In this document: positions 9,954 through 20,037 of the stretch, one piece after another
Layout: each line of letters begins with the position of its first letter
How positions within the stretch are numbered: the first letter of the stretch is position 1
From: Bacteroidota bacterium
Lineage (GTDB): Bacteria > Bacteroidota > Ignavibacteria > Palsa-1295
Reading direction: 5' to 3'
DNA length: 64,000 nucleotides
NCBI GenBank assembly: GCA_018266755.1
Contig: JAFDZW010000002.1
Span: 186,001 to 250,000, forward strand
Position numbers and translations under genes: made by a program
The notes under the pieces: generated by a model
The model's database searches: none
Told to the model about the DNA's origin: nothing
Seen by the model: the letters and a program-made list of their open reading frames with translations, nothing else

Positions 9954-10158
9954 GCATATTTGCTGGCGGACGCCGTTTCGTGAGATTGCGCTCATACGAA
10001 CTGGTTTTTGTAACAAATTGGCATCCGTATTGTTGTTATTATCGCTTAGAGAACACGACCATTTGGCTCTGGGCGGCGTAGGTTTTCCCCGAACCGACGG
10101 TGTGTGTTTTCGCCATGAATTAGACTATAGATACTTCATCATACAATAGAACGGTCAA

Positions 10159-12321
10159 ATGAACACACACATGAATATCCGTCAGCTTGCCCTCGTGATC
10201 GTGGTAAGCCTTCTGTTTGGTTCGCTCGACTTGGTAGCACATGCCCAGGAAAAATCGAACTGCGGGGGCGGTGTCGATGCAGTAAATACCAATAGCGGCC
10301 GTGACTTCCTGCTGATTTTCATGGCAAATGAAGAAGCGGACTACGAGACAGGGGCTCCCTCAAACTACCAAGACGTATACATTGCCAGCCTCGACGATTC
10401 TGCAACGGTAACCGTTTCGTGCCCCGGGACCGGGTTCTCGAAAGTGTTGAATCTCCCCATCCGTACCGGGGTCACAGTACGGGTGGATTCGACCCCTGCA
10501 CTCGACTGTGTGGTCAACAGCGATGAGGTCGTCGATAACATGGTCGTGAGTGTGGTGTCCGACAACCCGATCATTTGTTATGGGATGAATCATAAGTCGG
10601 AAACTGCCGACGCGTTTCTTGTCCTGCCCAAGCAAGTCGCCGGGACAGCCTACATGGTTATGTCCTACACGAACTGTTCGAGCACGGAGATATTCGGGAC
10701 GGACATCCACAACCTCAAACCGAGCGAATTTGCATTCGGTGCATTCGATAACGGAACGACCGTCACCTTCACACCCACTGCCATGACCGAAAACGGTTCA
10801 CCCGCCGGTGTTCCGATCACCGTATCGCTCGACAAGGGTAAGTGCTATCAGGTCAGGGCAAGCCTCTCCGCCGATCCCCTTGCAGACCTCACCGGTACCG
10901 TGATCACAAGCAACAACCCGATCGCAGTGTTTGGCGGACACCGCAGAGCCGAGGTCCCTCACGATTATGTCTTTTATGAAGGAAGTGGCGCACCACGCTC
11001 CAGTCGCGATCATCTTGCAGAGCAGATGCCGCCGATCGCTACCTGGGGAACCGCCTTTATTGCACGAAATTTCTTACCCAGAACCATTGGCGACCTCATG
11101 CGCGTCATGTCGTCAGCCGATGGGAATGTCGTCACGATCAACGGGGTGCCCTGGGGGAAGCCGATGAAAGCAGGCGAATTCCGCGATACAATGATCGTTT
11201 ATAAGAATGCGCCTGTCGACAATGTGTATTGCGTGCAGACATCGATGCCATCACTCGTTGGCATGTATGCACATACTGCCGATTCTTCCAATGGCACAGG
11301 CGATCCATTCTTTGCGATTGTACCGCCGCTCGATCAAGCATACCCCGACCTGACGTATTTCATGAGTTCCGACCCCGTGTACAGCTTGAACAGCTTGATC
11401 GTCACGACCGAGCAGCAGAATGTGGGGACGCTGAAGAGTAACGTGTTCATCAACAATATCGCGATCCCTTCGGCGTCATTCCTCAGCCTGCCGACCACCT
11501 TGAGCCCGGACGGTCACACGGCGAAATCGTATGCGATCGCAACGATCGCTCAGTCGCCCGGTATGAGCAGGATTACTGTTCCGAATACGGGCAGCGGCGG
11601 TGGCGTGACGATCCTGGGCTACGGATTCGGCGTAGTAGATTCATACGGATACACTGCGGGCGGACTGTTCAAACCCAAGACCGGTATCTGGAAAGAGATC
11701 GACGCCCAGAACCTCCCGTTTCCCGGACCACCGATGCAGCCTACGTTCACCATCCGAAACATCCTCGGCGATGAAACGGTCTGGCTCGATAGTATTGTGA
11801 TCGAATACACATCGAATCCCGAAGGGATCGCTGTTCGATCGGTGAACGTCCCGATGAAGAACTTCGGGATCCTGCCGGTTGCGGGCAAACAGCGGATCAC
11901 GCTCGCTCCAGAGACGACCCCTTCACGTCGTATCACGGGTATTGCGCGGCTCTACCATCACACCGGCCTTTGGTTCGATCTGTATCCGCTGGCCGTCGAC
12001 TTTACCATCGAACCGGGCACGACATCGGGGGTACACACCTCGACGACAGATGCCGAAGCGTATGCGATCGCATTCCCGAACCCCGTGACCGGAAGTAATA
12101 CAACCCTCGAATATTCGCTGCCGCATTCGGCTCATGCTTCTGTTCGGATTTTCGATGCACTTGGCCGCCAGATGCTTACCGCATTCGATGGGCAGCAGGA
12201 AGCAGGCCGCAATAGTGTTCATATCGATGCACGTGCGTTGACGACAGGCACGTATGTGTATGAAATATCCGCCCCAGAAGCCGGCATCTCGGCTCGCGGA
12301 CATTTCTCGATCGTTCACTGA
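10159..12321 (+). CDS. IgGFc-binding-like secreted protein with T9SS tail (paralogue 1)
   Basis: 720 residues. A signal peptide ends near AHAQ (residue 30). The body begins with GRDFLLIFMANEEADYET and carries blocks shared by the four other paralogues here: the I-x-C-Y-G-M-N-H-K strand, DLTGTVITSNNPIAVFGGH (about residue 240) and SRDHLAEQMPPIATWG (about residue 280). These match the IgGFc-binding N-terminal family (Pfam PF17517 type). The last about 80 residues, from FPNPVTGSNTTLEYSL to GTYVYEIS, form a T9SS type A sorting domain, so export across the outer membrane and surface anchoring are expected. The ATG at 10171 is an alternative start. A strong terminator follows. Confidence 0.88.
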   Translation: MNTHMNIRQLALVIVVSLLFGSLDLVAHAQEKSNCGGGVDAVNTNSGRDFLLIFMANEEADYETGAPSNYQDVYIASLDDSATVTVSCPGTGFSKVLNLPIRTGVTVRVDSTPALDCVVNSDEVVDNMVVSVVSDNPIICYGMNHKSETADAFLVLPKQVAGTAYMVMSYTNCSSTEIFGTDIHNLKPSEFAFGAFDNGTTVTFTPTAMTENGSPAGVPITVSLDKGKCYQVRASLSADPLADLTGTVITSNNPIAVFGGHRRAEVPHDYVFYEGSGAPRSSRDHLAEQMPPIATWGTAFIARNFLPRTIGDLMRVMSSADGNVVTINGVPWGKPMKAGEFRDTMIVYKNAPVDNVYCVQTSMPSLVGMYAHTADSSNGTGDPFFAIVPPLDQAYPDLTYFMSSDPVYSLNSLIVTTEQQNVGTLKSNVFINNIAIPSASFLSLPTTLSPDGHTAKSYAIATIAQSPGMSRITVPNTGSGGGVTILGYGFGVVDSYGYTAGGLFKPKTGIWKEIDAQNLPFPGPPMQPTFTIRNILGDETVWLDSIVIEYTSNPEGIAVRSVNVPMKNFGILPVAGKQRITLAPETTPSRRITGIARLYHHTGLWFDLYPLAVDFTIEPGTTSGVHTSTTDAEAYAIAFPNPVTGSNTTLEYSLPHSAHASVRIFDALGRQMLTAFDGQQEAGRNSVHIDARALTTGTYVYEISAPEAGISARGHFSIVH

Positions 12322-12342
12322 CATTGTCGAATCGTTTTTCTT

Positions 12343-12387
12343 TGCGGCTACGGTGCACTCGCTCGTGCCGTAGCCGCAGTATTTTTT
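12343..12387 (+). terminator. Rho-independent terminator
   Basis: An 11-bp perfect stem (TGCGGCTACGG at 12343-12353 with CCGTAGCCGCA at 12368-12378) is followed by a T-rich stretch. It separates paralogue 1 from paralogue 2. Confidence 0.88.
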
Positions 12388-12409
12388 ATATCGAAGAGAT
12401 GGACTATTG

Positions 12410-15400
12410 ATGCGGCAACGCATCGCATATCGCGTTTACCCGTTGTCTTGGTGCCGGCAACTCATCGTGACATTGAGCGTGCTGGTACTCTCGTGTTTGG
12501 AAGTGACCGGTGCATCAGCCCAGCAGCGCCAAGCTGCCGAGGTACACCCTCCTCGGCTCGCCCGTATCCCACGGGCACTGGAGGTGAGAGAAGTCACAAC
12601 CGGGTTTGTCGCACGACCGCAAGCGCAGCAGCCGGTGTATAAAACATCCGGAACAGATTTCTTCCTCGCATTCCCGTCTGCGTTGGGATCCGACAGTCCC
12701 AAGGAAATCCCGTATAAGCGAGTCTATATCTCTTCCCGTTCGCAAGTTCGCGGTGTCATTCGTCTGGTAGGCGGAGGATGGCAACAATCGTTCGTGACCA
12801 ACCCAACTGCCGCCGTCGCGATCGATCTGCCGGCTTGGGCCGGACTCGAACGCAGCGAGACCGAACAGGCATACAAACGAGTCTTCGAGATTCAGGCGCA
12901 GGATGAGATTGCCGTCTACGCATTATCGCATCACCACCTTTCGAGCGACGGGTTTCTCGTGCTGCCAACCGAGGCGCTTGGAATGAAGTATGCGATATCG
13001 AGTGCACGGAATTCGCTTAACTATTTTGGCGGACGTGCACGACCGATCAATCCGTTCACGCTCGATACTGTCCCGCGTAGCGAGTGTCTGATCGTCGGCA
13101 CACAAGATGCAACGACGATCACCTTCACACCGTCGTGCGACTCGCATTCCGGAAAATTTATCCAGGGGAAGACCTACACCTTCACCTTGAACAGCGGCGA
13201 AGTCATGGAAGTCTGCGCGCGAGACACCGGTATCACATCCGTCTTCAACGGTATCCTGAGCTGGACCGGAAAACTTTCGAACACCGATTGTGACCTGACG
13301 GGAAGCCTGATCTCCTCGGACAAACCCATCGCTGTCTTCAGCGGCAACGAACGTGCGTCGATTCCCGATTCGATGGAGTTCGCGTATGTCAAGCATCCGA
13401 TCGTCTCGCGAGATCACATCGTCGACCAAATGCCCCCGATCGAAAGCTGGGGGAAGACGTTTGCATTTATCCCCTCGTCGGTCGGCGCGCGCCGATCACG
13501 CCCCGCAAGCGGCGATCTCGTGCGGCTCATCGCAGCATCGAACAATACGACGGTATCATTTAACGGTTCGGTTGTCGCACAACTCTCCAGCGGCGCATTC
13601 AAACAGTTTGCATTGAACAAGGCGACGCTCATCACGTCGACCCAGCCGTTGCTTGTGGTAAAGTATCTCCAATCTGCGATCGATCCGGATACGGTAGGCG
13701 ACCCTGATATGACGGTGTTGCCCCCGATCGAGAACATGAGTACATACTATACGTTGCCGACCATCTCGAGCAACGGATCCTTCACCGAGCACTATGTGGC
13801 AATCCTCTGCGATTCCGCTGCACGCTCCGCGACAACGCTCAACGGCTATCTACTGGTCCAATCCACACTGAAGCCATTCCCCGGTACTCGATATTACTAC
13901 GGCGTCATTGGTGTCGGCGCAGGAATACAGCGCATCGAAAGCAGTCTTCCCTGCTATGCCGAAGCATACGGGTATGGCAACCTCGATTCGTATACATTCA
14001 CTGGCGGGGGCAGCTTCCCATACTTGCATGCGCTTCGCGCTGTCGATCTGGATTTCGGACGTATCGCACCGAACACCGCAAAGGATTCTTTCACAAACAT
14101 TCTCGCTGACCCGGCGCCGCTTCCGCTCGGAGAGCAATCGGAAGTCTACCAATATTCGTGGGAATCCGGGGATACGTCTGCCTTTTCGGTGCTCGATACG
14201 CTTCGCGCGACTGCGTCAATTGCACCCGGTGGTCAGTTGGGCGTGGCATTCCGATTCAAACCGACGCGAGAAGGGTGGTTCCATGCTGTACTCCGCGTCT
14301 GGAGTAACAATCGCACACCAGTGCTGATCACGGTGAGCGGAATCGCATCGAACGACAGCAGCAGCACGTTGCTTGTCTCCCCGCTCGACTTCGGCCGGGT
14401 CAGGGTCGGCGACACCGCGGTCGGAACATATATCCTGCGTAATACCGGCCCGGCGACGATTGCGATCAAGACCCCCAACCCCCCGATCGTCGATAAGCCG
14501 GAGCTGTTTCAAATATCGAGAATCGTCACAGCGGACGGAATCGGAAATAACATCATTCGATACCCGATCCCGGGTATGGCAGTAGACACGGTGCGATATA
14601 CACCGATTGCGCGTAGCTTCGATTCGGTATCGGCGTATATCTATAGTGACGCGATCGACACACCGATTGCAATGATTAGCGGTCGCGGTGTGGATTACGA
14701 GATCCCGACAACGACGATCGATTTCGGCACGGTGCGCGTGCGCGAATCGTCACGATGGGCTTCGACTGCATTCATTGACTCCAATTGGTCGACACGGACC
14801 CTTACAAACTTCGGAGACGATACGGTCGGCATTACATCGATCGCACTCGCCGGAGGTGATGTCAACGATTTTGAGATCGATTATTCCAGCCCAAAGAGTA
14901 ATGCGCCGCCACCGATCTCCGGTCGCTGGTTGCTCGATACCGTCGGAAGCATCGGAAATACGAATAGCTATCGAATCAGATTTTCACCGAAGTTCGATCC
15001 TGCTTCGGGCAAGGTCGATACCGCGCTCCATCTGGCATACGTCAAGATCGAGACGGAAGATGATCGCGCAGCGCGGCGGGTCCGGTACGATACGGTGTTC
15101 GGCGTCGGCGTCGAGCCATATCTGAAGATCACGAACCCCGTTCTCGACTTCGGCACGTTTGTCAACCCGACAAGCACGGTTGTGACCATGCTCGATACCC
15201 TGCTGAACGTCGGCTCGACCTGGGGGATCGTCGACTCGCTCCGACATTCCAATCCAGACTTTGAGATCACGACACAAACGCTCCCCGTGCCCGACGGGAT
15301 GAACGTTGCGGCGGGCGCAAGCATCGAACTCCGGGTTGACTTTCACATCCGCAGTGTCGGTATTTATAACGATACCGTCTACATCAATAACGATTCTCGC

Positions 15401-16567
15401 AACCGGCCGTTATTCGTATTGAAAGCGAACGTCCGTGCCGATCTAAGCCATCAGTCACCTCTGACGATCGACAGCGTCTCATCCTGCGATCCGATTGATC
15501 TTGCATACGATCTGCACAATACTGCGCAGGTTTCGATCGTGATCGACACCATCACCTTTGCCGGAGACTCGGGCGGGTTCTCATTCACAGACGTTCCGAA
15601 CCTCCGTTTCCCCATTGCGATTGCGGGAGATAGCATCTTCACGTTGCATCTGCGTTACCTGTTCCCCATCGACTCGCTCAACGGTACGCAGGTCGCAAAA
15701 ATGGTGCTGCATCGTCCGTCCTTCCGTACGTTGGCAAGCTACGAATACGATACGATCACGATCACGTTGACGCGCACGATCAATCAACTCCAGTTTCTTT
15801 CTGCATTACCGCCGTACAAGCCGAGTGCGGGGGATGCTCCGTTCCGGTTGCCGATCTATCTAAAGGGGAAGCGTGAGGGGCTGACGAATCTCGATTTCGA
15901 TACTGTAAAGGTTCGTTTCGACAATGATATGATCCAACCTGTCGGCATCGATCGTTCAGGTTCGTTGACCGACGAGAGCCTTGCCGGCATTCCGGCACAA
16001 CCCGTCCCGTTTTGGGATTCGGCAGCTCGGACGTATTGCGTCCCTCTTCTGGCTGCAAATCTATCGCATAATACGTCTAAGAACGATCTGCTGTTTACAC
16101 TCTTGTGTAAGACCTACATTACGGTGGATACGACAACGTTCGCGACCGTATCCGTCGCCTACTCGGCAAAGCCATGTGGGTTTCGCGTCGCACCACATTC
16201 GACACAGATCGACTACGCCAATGAGTGCGGAAATCAGACGATCCGCGAACTCATGCGCTTCGGCAACTCGGCGATCATTTCGATCTCGAGTCCATACCCC
16301 GATCCTGTGAATCTCTCGAACCATAGCTCGGTCACCGTTGGGTTCGAGGCGTCGATCGACGGCTCCATCTCTTGGCAACTTGTTGACACCAAAGGAAATA
16401 TTATCACTCGTTCCGGTACCGAAGCCCTAAAAAAAGGCACTGGCTCCCTTGAAATCTCTGCCTCAGGGCTCCCTACAAGCGGGCTATATTTCCTACAGAT
16501 CACGGCGTCGGACAACACCGGCCAAATTAGCCGAACAATAACAACCAAATTTTCCGTTATTCACTGA
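12410..16567 (+). CDS. Giant IgGFc-binding-like protein with ASH-type Ig repeats and T9SS tail (paralogue 2)
   Basis: 1385 residues from the ATG at 12410; a TTG at 12407 immediately precedes it and is a less likely start. The signal peptide ends near GASAQQ. Residues about 75-530 are the IgGFc-like region with SRDHIVDQMPPIESWG. A stalk of several Ig-like repeats follows, each opening with an LDFG-type strand (LDFGRVRVGDT, IDFGTVRVRE, LDFGTFVNP), as in ASH/choice-of-anchor domains. A cohesin-like segment lies near residue 1140. The C-terminal about 90 residues (SSPYPDPVNL ... GLYFLQIT) form a divergent T9SS type A tail. It is probably a long cell-surface filament; ligand unknown. Confidence 0.87.
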   Translation: MRQRIAYRVYPLSWCRQLIVTLSVLVLSCLEVTGASAQQRQAAEVHPPRLARIPRALEVREVTTGFVARPQAQQPVYKTSGTDFFLAFPSALGSDSPKEIPYKRVYISSRSQVRGVIRLVGGGWQQSFVTNPTAAVAIDLPAWAGLERSETEQAYKRVFEIQAQDEIAVYALSHHHLSSDGFLVLPTEALGMKYAISSARNSLNYFGGRARPINPFTLDTVPRSECLIVGTQDATTITFTPSCDSHSGKFIQGKTYTFTLNSGEVMEVCARDTGITSVFNGILSWTGKLSNTDCDLTGSLISSDKPIAVFSGNERASIPDSMEFAYVKHPIVSRDHIVDQMPPIESWGKTFAFIPSSVGARRSRPASGDLVRLIAASNNTTVSFNGSVVAQLSSGAFKQFALNKATLITSTQPLLVVKYLQSAIDPDTVGDPDMTVLPPIENMSTYYTLPTISSNGSFTEHYVAILCDSAARSATTLNGYLLVQSTLKPFPGTRYYYGVIGVGAGIQRIESSLPCYAEAYGYGNLDSYTFTGGGSFPYLHALRAVDLDFGRIAPNTAKDSFTNILADPAPLPLGEQSEVYQYSWESGDTSAFSVLDTLRATASIAPGGQLGVAFRFKPTREGWFHAVLRVWSNNRTPVLITVSGIASNDSSSTLLVSPLDFGRVRVGDTAVGTYILRNTGPATIAIKTPNPPIVDKPELFQISRIVTADGIGNNIIRYPIPGMAVDTVRYTPIARSFDSVSAYIYSDAIDTPIAMISGRGVDYEIPTTTIDFGTVRVRESSRWASTAFIDSNWSTRTLTNFGDDTVGITSIALAGGDVNDFEIDYSSPKSNAPPPISGRWLLDTVGSIGNTNSYRIRFSPKFDPASGKVDTALHLAYVKIETEDDRAARRVRYDTVFGVGVEPYLKITNPVLDFGTFVNPTSTVVTMLDTLLNVGSTWGIVDSLRHSNPDFEITTQTLPVPDGMNVAAGASIELRVDFHIRSVGIYNDTVYINNDSRNRPLFVLKANVRADLSHQSPLTIDSVSSCDPIDLAYDLHNTAQVSIVIDTITFAGDSGGFSFTDVPNLRFPIAIAGDSIFTLHLRYLFPIDSLNGTQVAKMVLHRPSFRTLASYEYDTITITLTRTINQLQFLSALPPYKPSAGDAPFRLPIYLKGKREGLTNLDFDTVKVRFDNDMIQPVGIDRSGSLTDESLAGIPAQPVPFWDSAARTYCVPLLAANLSHNTSKNDLLFTLLCKTYITVDTTTFATVSVAYSAKPCGFRVAPHSTQIDYANECGNQTIRELMRFGNSAIISISSPYPDPVNLSNHSSVTVGFEASIDGSISWQLVDTKGNIITRSGTEALKKGTGSLEISASGLPTSGLYFLQITASDNTGQISRTITTKFSVIH

Positions 16568-16599
16568 GAAACGATTCGTCCGTTCGTGTGTCTATTATC

Positions 16600-16615
16600 A
16601 GGGGCAACGGCCCCT
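16600..16615 (+). terminator. Short hairpin after paralogue 2
   Basis: The stem AGGGGC/GCCCCT has a 4-base loop and begins 33 bases after the stop codon. No clear T-run follows, so termination here is uncertain. Confidence 0.35.
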
Positions 16616-16684
16616 ATTCCCCAGAAGAGTGTGTAACTAATAGCGGCCTAACCTGTTTCTATTTGTAGTCGTACAGAATCACGC

Positions 16685-19600
16685 ATGAAAGCCCCCTTGT
16701 CGTCCTTCATCGCTAGCGTTATCGTTGCGCTTGTGTGCCTCCTTCCGAGGGCGACCGTCTTCGCCCAACCCAAAGATAACTTTGGCAAGGAATTCTATAT
16801 TGCATTCGGTGAGAATCAGGGCGGTACGGAAGACGAAAATTCCATGCAGCTCTATATCACAAGCCAGACAAATACCAAAGGTCATGTCGAGGTCCCTGCT
16901 CTTGGATTTTCTCGCGATTTTACGGCATCACCCGGTCAGATCACAACGATCGATCTCCCGTCGGGCGATGCCACGTTCGGACAGCCGACGGTAGAGATCA
17001 CACAAGACGAAGAATTGCTGCACGGGATGGCGGTGCATGTTACCGCCGACGATCGTATCGCCGTGTACGGCATGAACCATAAACAGTGGTCGAGCGATGC
17101 CTTTCTCGCGTTTCCGGTCGATGTCGTGGGTACGGAATACCTCACGATGAACTATCAGTCGATTGTATATATGGGGGGTGGTTCCACACCCGGCGAATTC
17201 TGGGTGGTGGCGGTCAATGATTCTACGAATGTCACGATCACTCCCAATGCCCGTACCTCGAAAGGGATCCCGGCCAAAGGCACGATTCAGTTGCTCATGA
17301 ATAAAGGCGACGTCTATATGGTGCAAGGCGTTCGAAGCGATTCGAAAAACGATCTGACCGGATCGTTAATCGAATCCGACGAACCGATCGCTGTCTTCTC
17401 GGGGCATGTGCGTGCGGCGATTCCGTACAATGCGAAAAATCAGGGGAGTAGTACGGGAAGCCGAGATCATCTGGTCGAACAGCTCCCGCCGACAAGCGCA
17501 TGGGGCGATTCGGCTCTTGTGGTTCGCTATGCTTCCTCGTCGTTGGCCGACCTCGTCAGGGTGGTCTCAGCCGAAGATGACAATGTGATTACCGTCAATG
17601 GCACGACGGTTGCAACCCTGCAGAAGGGCCAGTTCTATGAGATCACGCAGCTTAACGGCCCGGTCTCGATCCAGGGTACCAGCCCGATCCTCGTGGGCCA
17701 GTTTATGCATACGAGTTTGTACGGCACACAAGGCAACGGACAGCCGTATGGCGATCCGGCGCTTTCGTTGGTCTATCCGGTCGAGCAGTTCGGGAATGCA
17801 TATACGTTCGTCAGCGTCATCAACGATGCATTCACGGGTAATTATGTCAATGTGATTACCGACGCCACCGGCATATCGGGAGTTGCACTCGACGGGACGG
17901 CCATCCCCAGCTCGAAATTCTCGCAGATTCCAAACTCGAATTTTTATGCTGCCCAACTTAATTTAGGCGACAAGACGATCACCCCGATTCCCGGACAAGG
18001 CACACATAATATTACGGGCGCACGACCGATCGGTATTACCGTCTATGGTCTCGGTCCGGTCGATAGCTATTCGTATCCGGGTGGGACACTGATGAAGACG
18101 ATCACACCGTTCAAGACGATCGCACTCGTGATTGATTTCGGTGACCGCTTACTCAAAAGGCCTATCAGCGGCACAACACCGCAGCTATACTCCGATTATT
18201 ATGACTCGGTCGTCTCACTTCAAAATGTGTCCAGCGATCCGCTGACGATCACCGGTTGGAATGTGCGAGGCGATACGAATTTTGCAGTGCCTTCACCGCT
18301 GAATGCAGTCGTCGAAGCAGCCAAATCGGTACCGATGAGAATTCGGTTTACCCCCGGCATCCCGAATGTCCGGCAGCATGCTGTGCTTCGTGCCAAAACG
18401 GAACATTTGACTGCATACGTCGTCGATGTCTATGGCCGCGGTATCATTGACAATATGCAGGTCTTCAGCGATTCGAGCGCCCGCATTCCAGTCGATACCC
18501 TCGACTTTGGTATCTTTCAGAACTCCGATCTGCCAAAAGATTCTTCGATTTTCCTGAGCAACAAGGGCGAAGCGGTCGTGACCGTGACCAATGCAACGAT
18601 CAGTGGTGACCCCGTAGATTTTACAATGATCTCAACCGATATTGCCGGCGTCAATCAGACGATCCCGTACGATATTCAGGTCTCCGGCACACCTGCTCAT
18701 CAGGTGCTCCGTTTCACGCCGAACGCAACGATGCCGAACGGCACCTACCAGGCATTACTTGAACTCACGCCCATCTCCGGTGCATCGCACAAGGTCGTTC
18801 TGCTCGCACATATTCTTACGATCAATCCGGAAACATTTTCCGCGAAGCCGTTCGATTCGATGTTGCTCTGCACCGATCAGGATAAAGCGGTCACTGTTAC
18901 CAATCCGAACGATTTCGAGGTTACGATCACCGATGCATCGCTTTCTGGCCCCGATGCATCCGAGTTCACGATTCTGGGTACCGCACCGTTCAAGATCGCA
19001 CCGCACTCCAGTTTGAATGTATTGGTGCGATGTTCGCCCAGCGCTCCGGGGACGTTCTCCGCACAACTCAATCTTGCGTTCGATCTTCCGAAAGGCTTTT
19101 CCATATCACAACCACTATCGGTCGTCACCTCGCAGCTGAAGGCAACGTTCTGGGCATCGGGCAATGCGCATATGCTGGCCAATGAGGAGATGCTCTACCC
19201 CATTTATGCAAAAACGCCGATGGAGATGTTCCAGTCGTCGAGCTTCAAACTAACCCTATCGTACGACCCCACGCATCTCGAAGATATTGATTACGTTCAG
19301 GACAATACTCATACGTCACTCTGCGGGTATCTTGTCACCGGCGACTCTGCCGGATATCGGGAGTACGACGCCTATACGCTCGACGGCTCGGTGATTAGCG
19401 GCGGAGGCCCGAACGATACGATTCCAATTATATATATCAAATTTAGGTCCCATTTGAACGACGGCGAAGACCAGTTCAGTACGACGCAAGCCATCCCGAT
19501 CAACTATACGATCAATTTCGATCGAGGGCCGTTCCCTTCTGCATGCATTTTGCAAAGCGCCACGAATGGGATGATCACGCTCGATACCACATGCTCGAAC

Positions 19601-19897
19601 GTCTCGCTGCACCGCGACCCCGCGATACCGCTCGAAGCCGATATTGCGTTTATCTCCCCGAACCCCATCACCCAACGATCGACCGACGTTACGTTCTACA
19701 CGCCTGCCGAGGGCGATACCAAGCTTGTGGTCATCGACCGACTCGGCAATGTCGTCAAGACTCTCGTCAATGACGTGAAGAAACCCGGTGCATATACCGT
19801 CAACTGGAATGTCGACGATATGCCCGCAGGCATGTACTTCCTCAGGTTGCAGACCGCTGGCGTCGTCAAGAACCGTGCCGCCATCGTCGTGCATTAA
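16685..19897 (+). CDS. IgGFc-binding-like secreted protein with Ig repeats and T9SS tail (paralogue 3)
   Basis: 1070 residues; the signal peptide ends near VFAQPK. The family blocks are present: GKEFYIAFGENQGGTEDEN (residues 33-51), IAVYGMNHKQWSSDAFLAF, DLTGSLIESDEPIAVFSGH and SRDHLVEQLPPTSAWG. The middle holds LDFG-type Ig repeats (for example LDFGIFQNSDLPKDSSIFL, about residue 607). A cohesin-like stretch (SSFKLTLSYDPTHLEDI, about residue 855) precedes the T9SS type A tail (SPNPITQRSTDVTFYTP ... GMYFLRLQT). Its domain order matches paralogue 2 in a shorter version, so a duplication in tandem is likely. Confidence 0.88.
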   Translation: MKAPLSSFIASVIVALVCLLPRATVFAQPKDNFGKEFYIAFGENQGGTEDENSMQLYITSQTNTKGHVEVPALGFSRDFTASPGQITTIDLPSGDATFGQPTVEITQDEELLHGMAVHVTADDRIAVYGMNHKQWSSDAFLAFPVDVVGTEYLTMNYQSIVYMGGGSTPGEFWVVAVNDSTNVTITPNARTSKGIPAKGTIQLLMNKGDVYMVQGVRSDSKNDLTGSLIESDEPIAVFSGHVRAAIPYNAKNQGSSTGSRDHLVEQLPPTSAWGDSALVVRYASSSLADLVRVVSAEDDNVITVNGTTVATLQKGQFYEITQLNGPVSIQGTSPILVGQFMHTSLYGTQGNGQPYGDPALSLVYPVEQFGNAYTFVSVINDAFTGNYVNVITDATGISGVALDGTAIPSSKFSQIPNSNFYAAQLNLGDKTITPIPGQGTHNITGARPIGITVYGLGPVDSYSYPGGTLMKTITPFKTIALVIDFGDRLLKRPISGTTPQLYSDYYDSVVSLQNVSSDPLTITGWNVRGDTNFAVPSPLNAVVEAAKSVPMRIRFTPGIPNVRQHAVLRAKTEHLTAYVVDVYGRGIIDNMQVFSDSSARIPVDTLDFGIFQNSDLPKDSSIFLSNKGEAVVTVTNATISGDPVDFTMISTDIAGVNQTIPYDIQVSGTPAHQVLRFTPNATMPNGTYQALLELTPISGASHKVVLLAHILTINPETFSAKPFDSMLLCTDQDKAVTVTNPNDFEVTITDASLSGPDASEFTILGTAPFKIAPHSSLNVLVRCSPSAPGTFSAQLNLAFDLPKGFSISQPLSVVTSQLKATFWASGNAHMLANEEMLYPIYAKTPMEMFQSSSFKLTLSYDPTHLEDIDYVQDNTHTSLCGYLVTGDSAGYREYDAYTLDGSVISGGGPNDTIPIIYIKFRSHLNDGEDQFSTTQAIPINYTINFDRGPFPSACILQSATNGMITLDTTCSNVSLHRDPAIPLEADIAFISPNPITQRSTDVTFYTPAEGDTKLVVIDRLGNVVKTLVNDVKKPGAYTVNWNVDDMPAGMYFLRLQTAGVVKNRAAIVVH

Positions 19898-19925
19898 GAC
19901 TCACACATCGTTGTAATCTGCTTAG

Positions 19926-19956
19926 CGAGCACTTCCATCCCCAATGGGAGTGCTCG
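19926..19956 (+). terminator. Stem-loop after paralogue 3
   Basis: An 11-pair stem (CGAGCACTTCC with GGGAGTGCTCG, one G-T pair) encloses a 9-base loop. No T-run follows, so it may be a weak or factor-assisted terminator before comEC. Confidence 0.6.
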
Positions 19957-19971
19957 TGTGCATGTGCTGTG

Positions 19972-20002
19972 TTGGAATCGTGTTCGTTCTGTCTTATCTT
20001 TG
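19972..20002 (+). promoter_or_regulatory. Bacteroidota-type promoter for comEC
   Basis: TTGG at 19972-19975 and TATCTTTG at 19995-20002, separated by 19 bases, fit the -33/-7 (TTTG ... TAnnTTTG) promoter of Bacteroidota. The predicted transcript would start about 30 bases before the comEC ATG. Confidence 0.6.
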
Positions 20003-20037
20003 TATGGTATCTGTCGTTTCGCAGCTCCGTTCATTAG

